Shown here: piece by piece, positions 1 through 13,102 of the stretch
How positions within the stretch are numbered: the stretch's first letter is position 1
How the letters are laid out: the number at the start of each line of letters is the position of its first letter
Assembly (NCBI GenBank): GCA_020205615.1
Contig: CM035163.1
Coordinates: 43,968,189-44,032,188 of the forward strand
Direction: 5' to 3'
From: Panax quinquefolius
Taxonomy: Eukaryota > Streptophyta > Magnoliopsida > Apiales > Araliaceae
DNA: 64,000 nucleotides
Notes under the pieces: model-generated
What the model saw: the letters and a program-made list of their open reading frames with translations, nothing else
What the model was told of the DNA's origin: nothing
The model's database searches: none
Position numbers and translations under genes: made by a program

Positions 1-810
1 TAATTACCAACATAATTTAGGTCTTGTTTTAAATTGGTATCTCCCCCTATTTTCATCAAACTATATTACCCTCACTTATATAGTTCGACAAAATCTAATT
101 AAAGATTTGCTAGTGAGAATAAGGATCTCATTTCAAATGTATATAGCCTTGTGTGTGCACAACAAACTATATATAAATAAATAGGTAGACAATTAACTCT
201 TGTCAATTACATCAACTATGCAACTCCTTCTATTTTACCTCTTAAATCATAATGGTCAAGTGTGCGAGATCCCAGATTTTATCAATAAAGATTTAAATTT
301 TGTCGAAATAATTTTTAATATTATGGTGTGAATTTGAGATAATATTATAGTTGTGGGTAGTATTTATAAATTTTGCAAAGTATGCAAGTGGTTATATTAT
401 ATTCGATTGGTCGGGGAATATTCAGTTTAGCAAGGAATATTCGTACAACGGCTCAATCATTGGTGGACCCCACAACAGAATTATTGTCGGATTGAGAAAA
501 CTATAAAAATATATTTTATTGAAATAACGGCGGAAGTTTTACCGTTGATCATTGTTGAACTACTCGGTAGTAAAAGTACAATAATACGTGTGGTTGCATA
601 GTACACGGTATTGATTGATTATCGATGCTTATGTGAGAAGTCACTCGGTTTGATTCCATTATTATCGATTAATAATATGAATTATTATAAGCGATAATGA
701 CGCGTTTTGTTTTATTCGTATTATTAACGTAATAAAATGCGAAACATCTTTTATATAAAATGAATACTTTATTAAAGTTATTCTATAAATAGAATATATT
801 ATATTTTATT

Positions 811-875
811 ATGCATAATGTTGCATAGTGTTTTGCATAGTGTTTTGCATAGTGTTGCATAGTATTTGCATAGTA
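811..875 (+). repeat. GCATAGT minisatellite in family A LTR
   Basis: About six head-to-tail units of 10-12 bp with the core GCATAGT and a variable T-rich spacer. A longer, more degenerate version lies at 49752-49871 in copy 3. It sits upstream of the LTR TATA box, in the presumed U3. Confidence 0.8.
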
Positions 876-1003
876 AAATGTTTTTATATAAATAGAATAT
901 ATTATATTTTATTTAAAAGATTTTGCTTTAAATATGGACCGTCACGATTAAAATAAATCAACTGGACTAGTTCATGGATTAATTACTATGCATTCTATTT
1001 TCC

Positions 1004-1010
1004 TATAAAT
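1004..1010 (+). promoter_or_regulatory. TATA box of family A LTR
   Basis: CCTATAAAT is conserved in the same context in the other two family A copies (about 49954 and 54899). It therefore marks the Pol II promoter and the approximate U3/R border of this LTR. Confidence 0.6.
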
Positions 1011-2966
1011 GAAGCTCATTCCTTCATTATTTTCTTACGAATTCACCGAAACTCTAGAGAGAGAAATTATAGAGAGAAGCTATAGAGAGAAAATCTATAG
1101 AGAAAAGAAGAAGAGTATTCGGTACTTCACTTACTTTGATATCCGGTGTGTTTTTACTGTAAGAAGGGTATTATTTGTTGTTGTGCCGTAAGGGTGTTAT
1201 TCTTTCTTATTCATGAAGAGAACTTCGTTATTCCATTCATTATTATTACATTGGAATAACTTTTGTAAAAGTGGTATACCCTATACATAACCTCAGATAT
1301 GCCGGATACCCTATACTTGGTGAAACCCTTATGTTATTCCATTCTTATTTATTCTGTTGAATAACTCAGATATCTGCTTGAATCCCTATACTTGGTGATC
1401 TTCTTACGTTATTCCATTCTTTATTATTACATTTGGAATATCACTCGTCGTGTGTTTTACACCGGACCGGGTTCCATTGTTTATTATTCAAGCATTTATT
1501 ATTACGTTGGATCATCCCGCTTGGTGTGAATTTCACACGACTGGTTCCGTTATTATTATTCGTTGGAATAACTTTGTCGCATATGCAAAGTACCGCATGC
1601 ATGGTGATTTCTTTTGTTATTTCATTCTTTATTATACCCGGTTGGTTAAAACTTTGACTTCTATACTCCATGAAATTAGTAGAATATCCTTGATATTTTT
1701 GCGTTTCATCCAAATATCTTTTCATGAAAATATTCTTACGATCATTCTTGAATTTTACTCTACAAAAGCAATTATCTTGTTGATAATTTGGACGTTACTA
1801 ATTCTCGGATAAAATAATTCTTGAACTTGTTTTATTGAATTATTATGTCATTGTCATCATCCTCATGATATATTATGTTATCTTTGGCTTACGTGCATAG
1901 ATGAACTTAGTATGATTATGACGAGGTTCATTCGGTATAATCATGGTTTGATATAAATGATGTGACAAAAGTCCTCGGTTATTCTGTAATGTAATCACGA
2001 TGATGGATAGTTTTGGTATGATTATGACCGGGGTGATTCGGTATAGTCATGATCATTGATAATTTGATGAAAATCCTTGGCCGTGGTACGGGGATGATTA
2101 GATATTGTGGTTTATTCATTAAAGCTGAGTCTTAGTGATAAAATTGATGAAAACCTTTTAAAACCTAAAAGATAGTAGACTTTATTTTCTACTTGACTCT
2201 TTTAATGGATTGCACATTCAGCTGTGATTAAAGCTGGTTTGTCTATTGTATTTTATCGGTTTAACATGTTAAAGGCTAATGATAATTTATTCGCATTATC
2301 TTAGTCATAATATTTCTTACCGGGCTAGTTGAGCTCACCCTTTCTTTCTTTGTTCTCTTGAAATGAGAATATAGTTGGGACGAGTCGGGAAAAGAGTGAT
2401 GGTCCGAAAATAGCATTAGTAGTCCTCACTATTACATTAAATAGTGTGACAATAAATGTAATGAGGACTCTTGAGTATGGATATTGTCTAAATGACAATA
2501 TTTCTATTAGAACTCTCGGTTTATGTATTGTCGTATGTTACGACGGATGTATAATTAAGTTTGTATTTGAATTTATGTACCATGTAAGTGGCGACCCAAG
2601 ATGGGTGGCGACGTATACCTAATTTTGGGGCGTCACAAAATGTGTGCACATCCCGAACTAAAATGATTTAAGTTAAGTCGGACTCCAGTATTTCCATATA
2701 AGTGAAGAAAACTACGACCCTTGTGTGTAACAACAAAGCAATAATGTTCAATTCCTTATAAACATCATATGTAATAAAAACAACATCTTAAATATTTAAT
2801 ACTTGCTTTGTGTGTGCACAACAAACTCATATTAAATATTCAATACTCTATTGTTCTATCATGCTAGAATGTGACGTTCGATATTCCAAATATCTTTGAA
2901 CGTTACAACTTAATATACAATATTTGAGGGGTTTGTTATTAATGTGTCTCATCTTGTTTAGCGCAT

Positions 2967-2967
<1 letters not shown>

Positions 2968-3027
<60 letters not shown>

Positions 3028-3028
3028 A
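2968..3028. repeat. (CA)n-(TA)n compound microsatellite
   Basis: A run of CA dinucleotides passes into a run of TA dinucleotides. A matching tract is found at the same place in the leader at 13103-13165, so the repeat belongs to the copia leader and was inherited with it. Confidence 0.95.
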
Positions 3029-3038
3029 AATACACGTC

Positions 3039-3073
3039 ATATTAATTAACATGTGAAGCATGTTAATTAATAT
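3039..3073. repeat. Perfect hairpin in copia leader
   Basis: Two 15-base arms (ATATTAATTAACATG and its exact complement) flank a 5-base loop. The matching site in the sister leader near 13170 keeps the left arm and only part of the right arm. It lies about 1.45 kb from the primer-binding site in the transcribed leader. A role in RNA dimerisation or packaging is possible but is only inference. Confidence 0.75.
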
Positions 3074-3589
3074 AATATATATATATAATACTATATTCTA
3101 CCAGGATTGATTATGGACTTTTATTCTAGTTTGGTTCACTAGAGCCACCAAGTGAACCAAAAGGTCAAACCCTAGGGGTGCAAGAATTAAATTTAAATAT
3201 AACTATTACATTTAAACCCGTGCTCCATTACAAACGGGTCTTCAAGCGCTCCTTGTTCCTTGATCTCCAATTCTTCAAAATTAATTCTAACTATTTCTAC
3301 TACAAAACTATTTAAAATAAATAGAAACATTGTTCAACAGTAAAGGGGAAGTACATAGGAGGGAGATAAAATTTACATTAAGAAAAAAATTAGAGAAGAC
3401 GAGGTACGTAGACCCCATTTAATAAAACACATACATTCATGCATCCAACTAAAATAAAATCCAATCACATTGGTCAATAGTCCATAATCAATCCCATTTA
3501 TTATCATACACATCATCATATGCATCAATAAATAACATTCATCTCATGAATAATAAACATTCAATATATATTGATATCATTTAATGGGA

Positions 3590-4160
3590 AAAATTAGTTA
3601 ATATAAAATCTAATTTTGAATCAAAATAAACTCCTTTATTTTAATCCAAATTTAAATCAAAATAAACCCTTTTATTTTAATTTATTCAATTTTGAAAAAA
3701 TAAACTATTTTATTTGAATCAAATTCTTTAATCAAAATAAACTCATTTATTTTAATTAATTATGGAATCCAATTCCATGTAAAAAAACTCCTTTATTAAA
3801 GAAAACACGAATTCTCTTAACTATTCACAAATAAACTTCTTTTATTTTGAATAATATGAAATCTTATTCCATATCTAAATAAACTCCTTATTTAAGAAAA
3901 TACTTGATTCTCTTTCCTATTCACAAATAAACTCTTTTATTTTGAATAATATGAAATCTTATTTCATATCTAAATAAACTCTTTTATTTAAGAAAACATG
4001 GAATCCAATTTTAACTCCAACTAGTTATCATGGAATCCAATTCCAACTCTAATTAGTTAGCATGAAATCTAATTTTAAAATTAAAATAAACCTTTTATTT
4101 TAAGATTAAAATAAACCTTTACTTTAAGATTAAAATAAACTTTTTATTTTAATTATAAAA
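3590..4160. repeat. Imperfect AATAAACTC / GGAATCC repeat array in copia leader
   Basis: Short units alternate: AATAAACTC(C/T)TTTATTT, ATGAAATC(T)TTATTCCAT and TTCTCTTTCCTATTCAC. Together they form roughly 60-120 bp higher-order units. The same array recurs at 13790-14190. It contains no open frame of note. Confidence 0.75.
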
Positions 4161-4258
4161 TAATAGAGAATAATATATATATATATAAGATCATATGAGA
4201 TCATATCTTTTATTTTTCAAAAGCGGATCATGAACATGTATATCCAATTGAATAATAA

Positions 4259-4260
<2 letters not shown>

Positions 4261-4298
<38 letters not shown>
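4261..4298. repeat. (TTA)n microsatellite
   Basis: About twelve uninterrupted TTA triplets lie near the LTR-proximal end of the copia leader. They are absent from the corresponding place in the complete element. Confidence 0.95.
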
Positions 4299-4302
<4 letters not shown>

Positions 4303-4510
4303 ACGAATCACGTAACATAATGCTACGTTAAAATCCTGAAGCATTCACAATGATTCTTATGATATAGGTTTCACGAATTTTATTTTATTTTATTTTTAAT
4401 TTTTTTTTATAAATAAATTTTATATAACAAAATATGCCCAATTAAATTGTTCTAAACACATACCAATATACATATCAAATTAAAATAATGAATAATTTGC
4501 ATAAAGGTTT

Positions 4511-4524
4511 GGCTCTGATGCCAC
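4511..4524 (-). other. Primer-binding site, copia element 1
   Basis: GGCTCTGATGCCAC on the plus strand reads GTGGCATCAGAGCC on the minus strand. This is the initiator tRNA-Met type of primer site (one base off the usual TGGTATCAGAGC form). It abuts the LTR directly and fixes the element's orientation as minus. Confidence 0.85.
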
Positions 4525-6388
4525 TGTTAGGTTTGTAATATTCTTGGATGCAATCAAATTGCACAAATTAAGCAAAAACGTGGAAAATCAGAGTTTTAAA
4601 ATTTTACAAACCATATACCCGGATCACCCTTTATGCATAATTATTAATTAAAAGAAAATATGAAGAACAAGAATCATACCATTGAAGATTCAAGCTTCCT
4701 TAGGTACAAGTTCACCTCCAATCTTTTTCGCGTTCAACTTGAATCCACCGGGTTTGGTTCCTTCCTTTGATCAACGTTAACTATCCAAGTATTTGGCCTC
4801 TAGAGGTGATCCGCCAAGGAAGAAGAAATATTCAAGAAGAAGGGTGGTTGGCTAAACCCTACTTTTCTATCTCTATAGAAAAAGAGTGTACCCTCCAACA
4901 ATTGGTATCACGTATGTTGTGAAAGAGTCAACAACAATCTCGCCCATAATAAGACTTCTCTTATTTATAGATGTGGGCAATCCTCCTTAACAATTAAGGA
5001 ATTGGGTTTTATTTTAATTAATTATGCTCCCAATCTTATTAGGAATAATTAATTAAAATCTTTTAATTAATTTGCCACCTAATCTTATTAGGAATAAATG
5101 AGAGTACTAATATTAAATTAATTTCAAACTCTTTAGAAATTAAAATAATAATAATTGTAATAATATTAATAAGACTCCTCTCTTATTAATTTATATATTT
5201 AATATTTCCAAAATATTAAATAATAAATATTAAGATATTTAATTTATTCTATCATCATAGATTAAATTAAATACACTTAACATATTATTACGATTATGCC
5301 ATTAACTTCTTAAATAATTATTCTTCCTTTTATGTTGTGACCCTTTAGGTTCTCCATATTAAACCGGTTGTGAATAAATCAATTAGAACAATTCTAATCT
5401 TATTTAAATAAATAAATTAAACTATTAATTTATTAAAATAAATAATATTTATTCTACAATAGGGATAAGCCTCCCTAGCGATCAACGACTTTCTAGATAA
5501 TATAGATTTCAATATTAATCATAAAATAACCTTTGAGTAAATAGTTATCGTACAATTCAATCCTTCCACCATACAATGTCCCAATTAAATATAAGATATA
5601 AAATTACTGTCAAGTCTTATTTTATTTAATTATATGTATTTCAATCTTTCAATGCACAACTCCAAATAATGCAAATTAGAAACTCCTTTCTAATTTCATT
5701 CTGCCTTGGCCAAGGACTACTGGGTTGTCATTTATCGAATCACATAGGACATTTCTCTTCTTTTACTAAAAATGGTAGATTCTTTATTGATCATACATTT
5801 TCTCCATGTACAACTTATTATACCCAAGCATACCCTTTGATATACCCTTAGGATCTTAAGGAAGAAGTCAAAGTATAACTCATCATACACAAGATACTAT
5901 GATGATCTCAAGTCCAAGGATCACTTGTACTACTATCACTTCAGGAATTCCTATTGACAAGCAAGTAAAACTCCATTAGGTATTCCTTAGCGAGTCACGT
6001 TCAGTGAACTTATTCTCTAATAAACACCTACATACTTGCTTTAGTGTCTCCACACAAATGATCATGAGATCAATCATCCTCATCCAATGAGCAAGCAACG
6101 TATGTACCAATCTACTAGATTCACTAATCCCCAATTTAGTAATCCAACGATTGGGAACTATTTTAGTTTTACGCTTTCTAAGAATTTAGATCTCATTAGA
6201 ATGATCATCATCATTATTCTAAAAGCATTGCTTAAAACTATGGGTTTATCACATATTATAAAGCAGCATCATGTAGATAATTAAAAGCCTTCAATAAATT
6301 AATACTTTTTATTAATAAATGATTAAGATTGTTATAAAGTATATGCTTTATCATCAAACATGATTGGCTTGTGTGCATACTACTTTCA
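4525..6388 (-). mobile_element. 5' LTR of copia element 1
   Basis: The block runs from TGTTAGGTTTG to ACTACTTTCA on the plus strand (1864 bp), and on the minus strand it starts TGAAAGTAG. The same LTR occurs at 7580-9445, 14559-16442, 19352-21161 (opposite strand) and 26910-28809. Small open frames inside it (for example 5669-5851 and 6087-6284) recur in the other copies only because the LTR recurs. They are not counted as genes. The right-hand target duplication would be CATAA, but its partner is outside the window. Confidence 0.9.
4961..4970 (-). promoter_or_regulatory. TATA box of copia LTR (minus strand)
   Basis: TTATTTATAG reads CTATAAATAA on the minus strand, in the LTR half nearer the primer site. 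It is preserved in the other copies (for example 15001-15010). Confidence 0.55.
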
Positions 6389-7574
6389 CATAAGACCTTG
6401 AACTACGTCCTAGGTTGATACATGTTTATACTTGAAACCTTTAACAGCCATAAGACTATAGACTCTTTTTCTCGTACTTAGGGGGATCAACCCTTAGTAC
6501 CTTACTGTGCACAATATCTTAACGTTAAAGCATAATTAATCCCCTATAACAGGATTGTTCATCCCAGTTTGACATTACAGTCCACACCAAAGAAAGTTTG
6601 GTTTGGATAAACTCAACAAGGGTTCTGAAATTTAAAATGTTCATCAACTATGGACTAATCGAATCAATAAGGGTTCTCTAGTCTTACAAGGTTTAACAAT
6701 AAATGATATTCAATTTGAATAAAAAACTCAAGAGGTATATAATGGAATAAGTATTGTATAACAGGAATCATGCTTTAAATGAATGATAACATCTAATATG
6801 AAATCTTGAACTTGATCAATAAATAACAAGAACTTGCTCGATATAGAATATAAGTCTAGAACTTGCTCAAATAAAGTTTAGGGTTAGAAAACTTTCTCAA
6901 TTTAAAGAGGTAAGGTTTAGAAACTTGCCTCGTGCGTAGATTACATGTTAACTATTCACGTTCCTTAATTTAATCCTACATACTATTTACATTCACAATA
7001 CTAGTTAATAATAACATAACTTGCATCATAAGTTCATTCTCTTTTGTCTAAACTCTGATTATGAATATACTAATCAAATCCTAACACTTGTTTTCACATA
7101 ATATTAGACTTCAGGAACGACGAGCTAACTATGCATTCAACGAATCAATTAAACATGTAAATACCTTATTGACATGTTAAGAATCTATTTCAACATCACA
7201 TTATATGTCTAATACATTTTTATGTTCATTAGATTAGGTTACAATTACATTTCCTAGACTTGAACAATTAAAAATCTCATTTCTGGGCAAATCTACAGAG
7301 TGGCGCTGTAGCTCCACCATTTGAACTGCATTTGGCGCTGCAGCTCCACCAATTAAGCTAAGGTTGGCACTGCAACGCGGCTGGCATTGCAACTCGGACT
7401 ATTGGCATTGTAGTAGCGGTTACTACTCGCACTCGAGATCTTAAGCTGGATCCATTGCGATGCACACACACTTGCTCCAAAATCTAAAGTTCGCGAAAAA
7501 ACACAGAACATGGCAAAAACTTCCATTTTTTTGTTCATACATTAATTTAAGCATACACGGATACTATAATTCAT
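6389..7574. other. Unassigned flank between two copia insertions
   Basis: No coding region, LTR boundary or terminal repeat could be recognised, apart from the small repeat cluster at 7301-7420. It is the host-side flank of both neighbouring copia elements and continues at 16448 after the complete element. It may itself be an older, eroded retroelement. Confidence 0.4.
7301..7420. repeat. Short repeat cluster TGGCGCTGCAGCTCCACCA
   Basis: Two copies of TGGCGCTG(T/C)AGCTCCACCA are followed by three shorter TGGCA(C/T)TG(C/T)A variants. The cluster is noticeably richer in GC than the surrounding AT-rich DNA. The function is unknown. Confidence 0.7.
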
Positions 7575-7579
7575 ATATG

Positions 7580-9445
7580 TGTTAGGTTTGTAATATTCAT
7601 GAACGCAATCAAATTGCACAAAATAAGCAAAAACGTGGAAAATCAGAGTTTTAAAATTTTACAAACCATATACCCGGATCATCCTTTATGCACAATTATT
7701 TATTAAACGAAAAGATAGAGAATAAAAATCATACCCTTGAAGATCGATCTTCCTCAGGTACAAGTTCACCTCCAAATCCTTTTGCGTTCAACTTGAATCC
7801 ACCGGGTTTGGTTCATTCCTTTGATTAACGTTAGCCACCCAAGTGTTTGGCCTCTAGAGGTGATCCACCAAGGAAGAAGAAATATTCAAGAAGAAAAGTG
7901 TTTGGCAAGACCCTCGTTTTTCTATCTCTCATAGAAAGGGGTGTACTCTCCCAACTATTGGAATTAGATATTTACGTGTTTTGTGAAAGTGTCAACCACC
8001 TCACCCATAATAAGACTCCTCTTATTTATAGATGTAGGCAACCCTCCTTAACAATTAAGGAATTGGGTTTATTTAATTAATTAAATTCTTTTAATTAATT
8101 AAGCTCCCTAATCTTATTAGGGATAATTAATTAAACTCTTTTAATTAATTTGCCTCCTAATCCTATTAGGATATTTGAGAGTACTTCTATTAATTAATTT
8201 CCAAACTTCTATAGGAATTAAATAATAATAAGACTCCTCTTATTAATTTATATTTAATATTTCCAAAATATTAAATAATAAATATTAAGCTATTTAATTT
8301 ATTCTATCACCATAGATTAAATTAAATATTCTTAACTTATTATTATGATTATGTCATTAACTTCTTAAATAATTATTCTTCCTTTTATGGTGTGACCCTT
8401 TAGGTTCTCCATATTAAATGGATTAAATGAATAAATCAATTAGAACAATTCTAATCTTATTTAAATAAATAAATTAAACTAATAATTTATTTAAATAAAT
8501 AATATTTATTCTATAATAGGGATAAGCCTCCCTAGCGATTAACGACTTTTCAGATAATATAGATTTCAACATTAATCATAAAAGAACCTTTAAATAAATA
8601 GTTACCGTACAATTCAATCCTTCCACCATACAATGTCCCAATTAAATATAAGACATGGAATTCTTGTCAAGTCTTATTTTATTTAATTATATGTATTTCA
8701 ACTCTTAAATGCACGACTACAAATAATGCAAATTTGAAACTCCTTTCTAATTTCATTCTGCCTTGGCCAAGGACTAATGGGTTGTCATTTATCGAATCAC
8801 ATATGACATTTCTCTTCTTTTACTAGAAGTGGTAGATTCTTTATTGATCATACATTATCTCCGTGTACAACTTATTATACCCAAGCGTACCCTTTGATAT
8901 ACCCTAAGGGTCTTAAGAAATAAGTCAAAGTATAACTTATCATACACAAGATATATGATGACCTCAAGTCCAAGGATCACTTGTACTACTATCACTACAG
9001 GAATTCCTATTGACAGGCAAGTAAAACTCCATTAGGTATTCCTTAGCGAGCCACATTTAGTGAACTTATTCTCCAATAAGCACTTACATACTTGCTTTAG
9101 TGTTTCCACACAAATGATCATGTGATCAATCATCCTCATCCGATGAGCAAGCAACGTGTGTACCAATCTATCAAGAGTCACTAATCCCCAATTTAGTATT
9201 CCAATGATTGGGAACTATTTTAGTTTTAAGCTTTCTAAGAATTTAGATCTCATTAGAATGATCATCATCATTATTCTAAAAACACTGCTTAAAACTATGG
9301 GTTTATCACATATCATAAAACAGCATCATGTAGATAATTAAAAGCCCTTAATAAATTAATATTTTTTATTAATAAATGAATAAGATTGTTACAAAGTATA
9401 TGTTTTATCATCAAACATGATTGGCTTGTGTGCATACTACTTTCA
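7580..9445 (-). mobile_element. 3' LTR of copia element 2
   Basis: An 1866-bp LTR bounded by TG and CA, with ATATG immediately to its left. It is followed on the right by the polypurine tract, which makes it the 3' LTR of a minus-strand element. Confidence 0.9.
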
Positions 9446-9460
9446 ATCTCCCACTTGCAC
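9446..9460 (-). other. Polypurine tract of copia element 2
   Basis: ATCTCCCACTTGCAC reads GTGCAAGTGGGAGAT on the minus strand. It is directly next to the 3' LTR, the usual place for plus-strand DNA priming. Confidence 0.85.
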
Positions 9461-9799
9461 TAAAGCCAATCGTCATGGTATCTCATACACTTCTTCTCTA
9501 AGTGATGATTATCCTGCTGTTGGATAAGCTTTAGTTAATGGATATGTAATGTTGTTCTTGAGAGTCCACTATCTCTATAGTGATTTCCCATCTTTCAATG
9601 ATTCCTATAATCAAATGAAAGTGCCACAACACATGTTTAGATCCAAGATGAGACTTAGGAACTATTCCTAGTTCTGTAATTAAATTTTAATCCAAACAAT
9701 CAACTTGTAGCTTCATTTATAGTTATATATTTTATCTTTATCACTAAACTAGCAACTCTTTGCTATTTGAAACTTTTTTCAATTCACTGTACCACCATT

Positions 9800-11060
9800 T
9801 AAGTTAACACTTTACCTTAAAGTAGATTTTCTGTTGTCTTGGTCTGTCTAAAAAAACTCGAGTCTGTTAAGCCCTCTAGTTTTAATTTAGACCCACCATA
9901 AATTTTAATCACATCCTTAGTGCCAGTTAAGTACTTTAAGATATTTTTCACTGTCTGACAGTGATCTTCTTCAGAATATGACCGATCAACATCAGGTCTC
10001 GTATATTTCATTGTATACATGATAGTTACTCATGCGATCTCTCTTTTGGAATATTTGGGGACTATGAAGAGAGATACACTCCATGACTCATCAACATGAG
10101 ACATTTCTTGGAGTTTGCCATGCTAAACGACTTTAGCATCAAATGAATATACATTCCTTGGGTTAATTCGAGCATCTTTTTTAATCTATCTATATATATT
10201 TGTATCCCCAATTAAGATACTCTTCCCAAATCATTCATGGAGGAATGTTTCAAAAACTTTATCTTTACTGATTGTAGCATTAGTATGTCATTCCTTATCC
10301 GTAGTATATCAACATATAATACTAGGAATGTCACGACGCTCTCACTGACCCTTTTGTACACACTAAGTTCATTCTTATTTTTGATAAAATCAAACTCCTT
10401 TGATTGTCTCATCAAAACGAATGTTCCATTTTTGAGAAGTTTGCTTCAATCCATATCTCTGAGTGTCTACAACTCATACCTCATAGTATGTAACTGGATC
10501 ATCATCTTCTATGATGCGTACCTCATCATCATCACCCATGATGAATCCATACCTCTCAGGTATCTTCGGTACTATTCCAGATTTACGATTCGGTTGTTGT
10601 ACAATAGGTTTATCTATAGGTTCCTCTTATTTGACTTATAGTGTTTTGTGGTTCTTGAACTCTTCAAGATCTATTATCCTCCCACTAGCCTCTTCAATGA
10701 TAAACATATTTATCTTAGAAGGCAACGTGTTTCGCAACAAACACCTTTTGCTAAGTAGGATTCTAGAATATATACCCTAAACTTACTTTAGGATATCCCA
10801 CAAATCTGTACTTGTCAAATCTTGTCCCAAGCTTAACCTTTGAAACCTTTTCACATAAGTTGGATAACCCCTTATCTTAACATACTTAAGATTTGGAATC
10901 CTCCTTGTTCATAACTTTTATGGAGTCTTGGGGCCAGATTTTGAGGTTACCTTTTCGTAGATATGCAGGAATTTCTAGGGCATGACCCCTGAGGGATACT
11001 AGAATGTCGGTAAAATCATTATGGACCGCACCATGTCCAACAAGGTACAATTTTTCCTTT
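9800..11060 (-). pseudogene. copia pol remnant (integrase C-end, reverse transcriptase, RNase H)
   Basis: Read on the minus strand, the region from about 11060 down to 10500 resembles the end of a copia integrase (a stretch with DKYRFVGYPK). It is followed by an RT fragment at 10415-10212 with FLVLYVDILRIRNDI, where the usual catalytic Asp-Asp pair has lost one residue. RNase H-proximal sequence at 10020-9817 reads YTRPDVDRSYSEEDH and VKNILKYL. Stops and frameshifts are frequent, and much of the RT between these pieces is missing. The family assignment is firm. Exact domain borders are not. Confidence 0.8.
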
Positions 11061-11739
11061 CAGATACATCAATCAATTATTGCGTATCAGGAGGCGTCCA
11101 TTATGAGAAAACCATTTGAGATGATCTAGAAACTTATTGCACAAGTATTTATTCTTTGATCTCATCAAAGAATCTTAATACTTTGCCAATTTGTTTCACT
11201 TCTAAATTCTTTGAACCTTTCAAATAATTCACACTTGTATTTCAGCAAATACACACATTCAACTCTTTGAATGATCATCTCCTTTTCTTATACTAGTTTG
11301 TTCAATTTGCAAAATTATTTTCATGTAAGTCAAGTATACAAAATCCATTAAGTAATATTAAAGTTCTATACAAAACATTATTATTATAAATAGAACAACA
11401 ATTGTTCTTAAATATAATACCAAAGATTTCATTGTCCAACAACAAAAATGAAAATAATATTTCTAACAAGAACCGGAATACAATAACAACTTATTGACTT
11501 AATAGATTTTCCCTGTAGGCATTGCTAAACTATAAGTTTCTATGGCTAATGTGGCAACCTTTGCTTCATTTCCCACACATAAGATTACTTATCTTTCTTT
11601 AGCTTTCTACTTCTGCTTGGTCCCTTCATAAATCTATATTTATGATAACCAAATTCCGTATCCAATACCCAAGTATAACCTTGGCTTAAAGAAAATTTTA
11701 TTTCAATCATGAACAAAAACTAAATTTGTAACTGAAACT

Positions 11740-12525
11740 TCACTAAGCTTCTTTGTTTAGCCTCTGCAAGATGCTTCTCGCAGCTTCTTTCCAGTGTCCA
11801 AGCTTATTGCAGTGGAAGCAAACTTCTTTGCTATCCGTATCAGTTTTTGTTCTTATTATCTTTTATTTTTGCCTTTCTATTTACCTTCTTAGAATCGTTC
11901 TTCTTTTCAGAAGATCCATTTGGCCCCTACCAATAAGACATGGTCTTTCTTGGGTGGAAAGTGACTCTCAACATTTTTCAACATGTTAAGCAAATCAACG
12001 AGGTTGATATCTAGCTTGTCCATATGAAAAACTCACAACAATTGTGAAAGGAGTCCGGGAGTGTGTGCAAGATCAAATCTTAGTTCAACTCTCCATCCAT
12101 GACAAAACTCGTTGTCCTAATTGATCAATCAAATTGATTATATAAAGGACTTTTGTCTGTACTATAGTGCCATTAGTCATTCTAGATCGGAAGAGCTCCT
12201 TAGATATCTGATATCTATTTGTTCTACTTTCCTCACCATCAACTACTTGATGTGCAGGAATATAGTAGGAGCATCCATAGTTTTATGCTGACGCTAAAGC
12301 TCGTTACTCATGGATGCGAGCAAGATGCATTGAGCCAACTGTGCATCATCTTGTCACTTTCTAAAAGTAGCAATCTCTTCCTCAAAGGCATTATCTACAA
12401 CTATTGCAGGGATAGGCGTATTAAGGACATAAGATAGCTTTTCAGCCGCGAGAACTTTTCTCAATTTCCTTAACCAATCCGTTTAATTCGGTCTGGTTAA
12501 TTTAGCATCTAATATGCTACGCAGT
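11740..12525 (-). pseudogene. copia gag remnant
   Basis: On the minus strand the frames include AQLAQCILLASMSNEL and RQHKTMDAPTIFLH, which match the plus-strand gag at 22725-22988. They also match the Gag domain found at the start of many plant copia polyproteins. A zinc knuckle near 11830-11770 begins CFHCNKLGHWK but has lost its last cysteine. Several stops lie in between. Confidence 0.8.
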
Positions 12526-13102
12526 GATATTAATTTAGACGTTGTAAAATTATGTAAATGAATTTGTTCTTAAAAACATTTTAGCATACATTCTTTTATT
12601 AATTACCAAAATAAATTAGGTCTTATTTTAAATTGGTATCTCCCACTATTTTTTTCAAACTATATTACCCTCACATATATAGTTCGACAAAATCTAATTA
12701 AAGATATGCTAGTGAGAATAAGGATCCCATTTCAAATGTATATAGCCTTGTGGTGACACAACAAACTATATATAAATAAATAGATAGACAACTCTTGTCA
12801 ATTACATCAACTATGTAACTCCTTGTATTTTGCCTCTTAAATCATAATGGTTAAGTGTGTGCACATCCGAACTATATTGATTTAAGTTAAGTCCAACCTA
12901 GCACTCCATATATTCAAAAAAGAAAAATATTGTCCTTGTGGTGACACAACAAACTTATAATAATTAATTGATACTCTATTATTTTTTATCATGCTAGAAG
13001 GCGACGTTCGATATTCCAAATATTTTTGAACGCTTAGGACTTAATATAAAAATTTTGAGGGGTTTCATTTAATTAATTTGTCTCATCTTGTTTAGCGCGC
13101 AT

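Larger units (their letters stand above)
263..2637 (+). mobile_element. Solo LTR, family A (Ty3/gypsy-like), copy 1
   Basis: The block begins TGCGAGATCCC and ends GGCGTCACA. It is flanked by AAGTG (258-262) and AAATG (2638-2642), a 5-bp target duplication with one mismatch. The uninterrupted site survives in the sister copia leader near 12850, where the flanks join directly. It is 2375 bp long, against 2377 bp for the copy at 53679-56055. No internal coding region is present, so this is a solo LTR left by recombination between two LTRs. Its termini resemble those of the Tekay-like chromovirus further right (TGTAAGAACCC...GGGGGCGTTACA), which suggests the same clade. Confidence 0.9.
1..4524 (-). 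mobile_element. Ty1/copia element 1, 5' untranslated leader (left part outside window)
   Basis: This AT-rich non-coding block matches the leader of the complete copia element at about 12598-14558 nearly line for line. Shared features include a CA/TA microsatellite, a stretch reading AGAAGACGAGGTACG and an array of AATAAACTC-type repeats. It ends on the right at a primer-binding site next to an LTR, so transcription would run leftwards on the minus strand. A family A solo LTR (263-2637) splits it. The gag-pol part lies to the left of the window. No protein-coding signal was seen. Confidence 0.8.

Noticed and set aside
1433..1812. Overlapping open frames of 74-120 codons on both strands
   Set aside because: They lie inside a family A solo LTR, and the other family A copies do not keep the frames.
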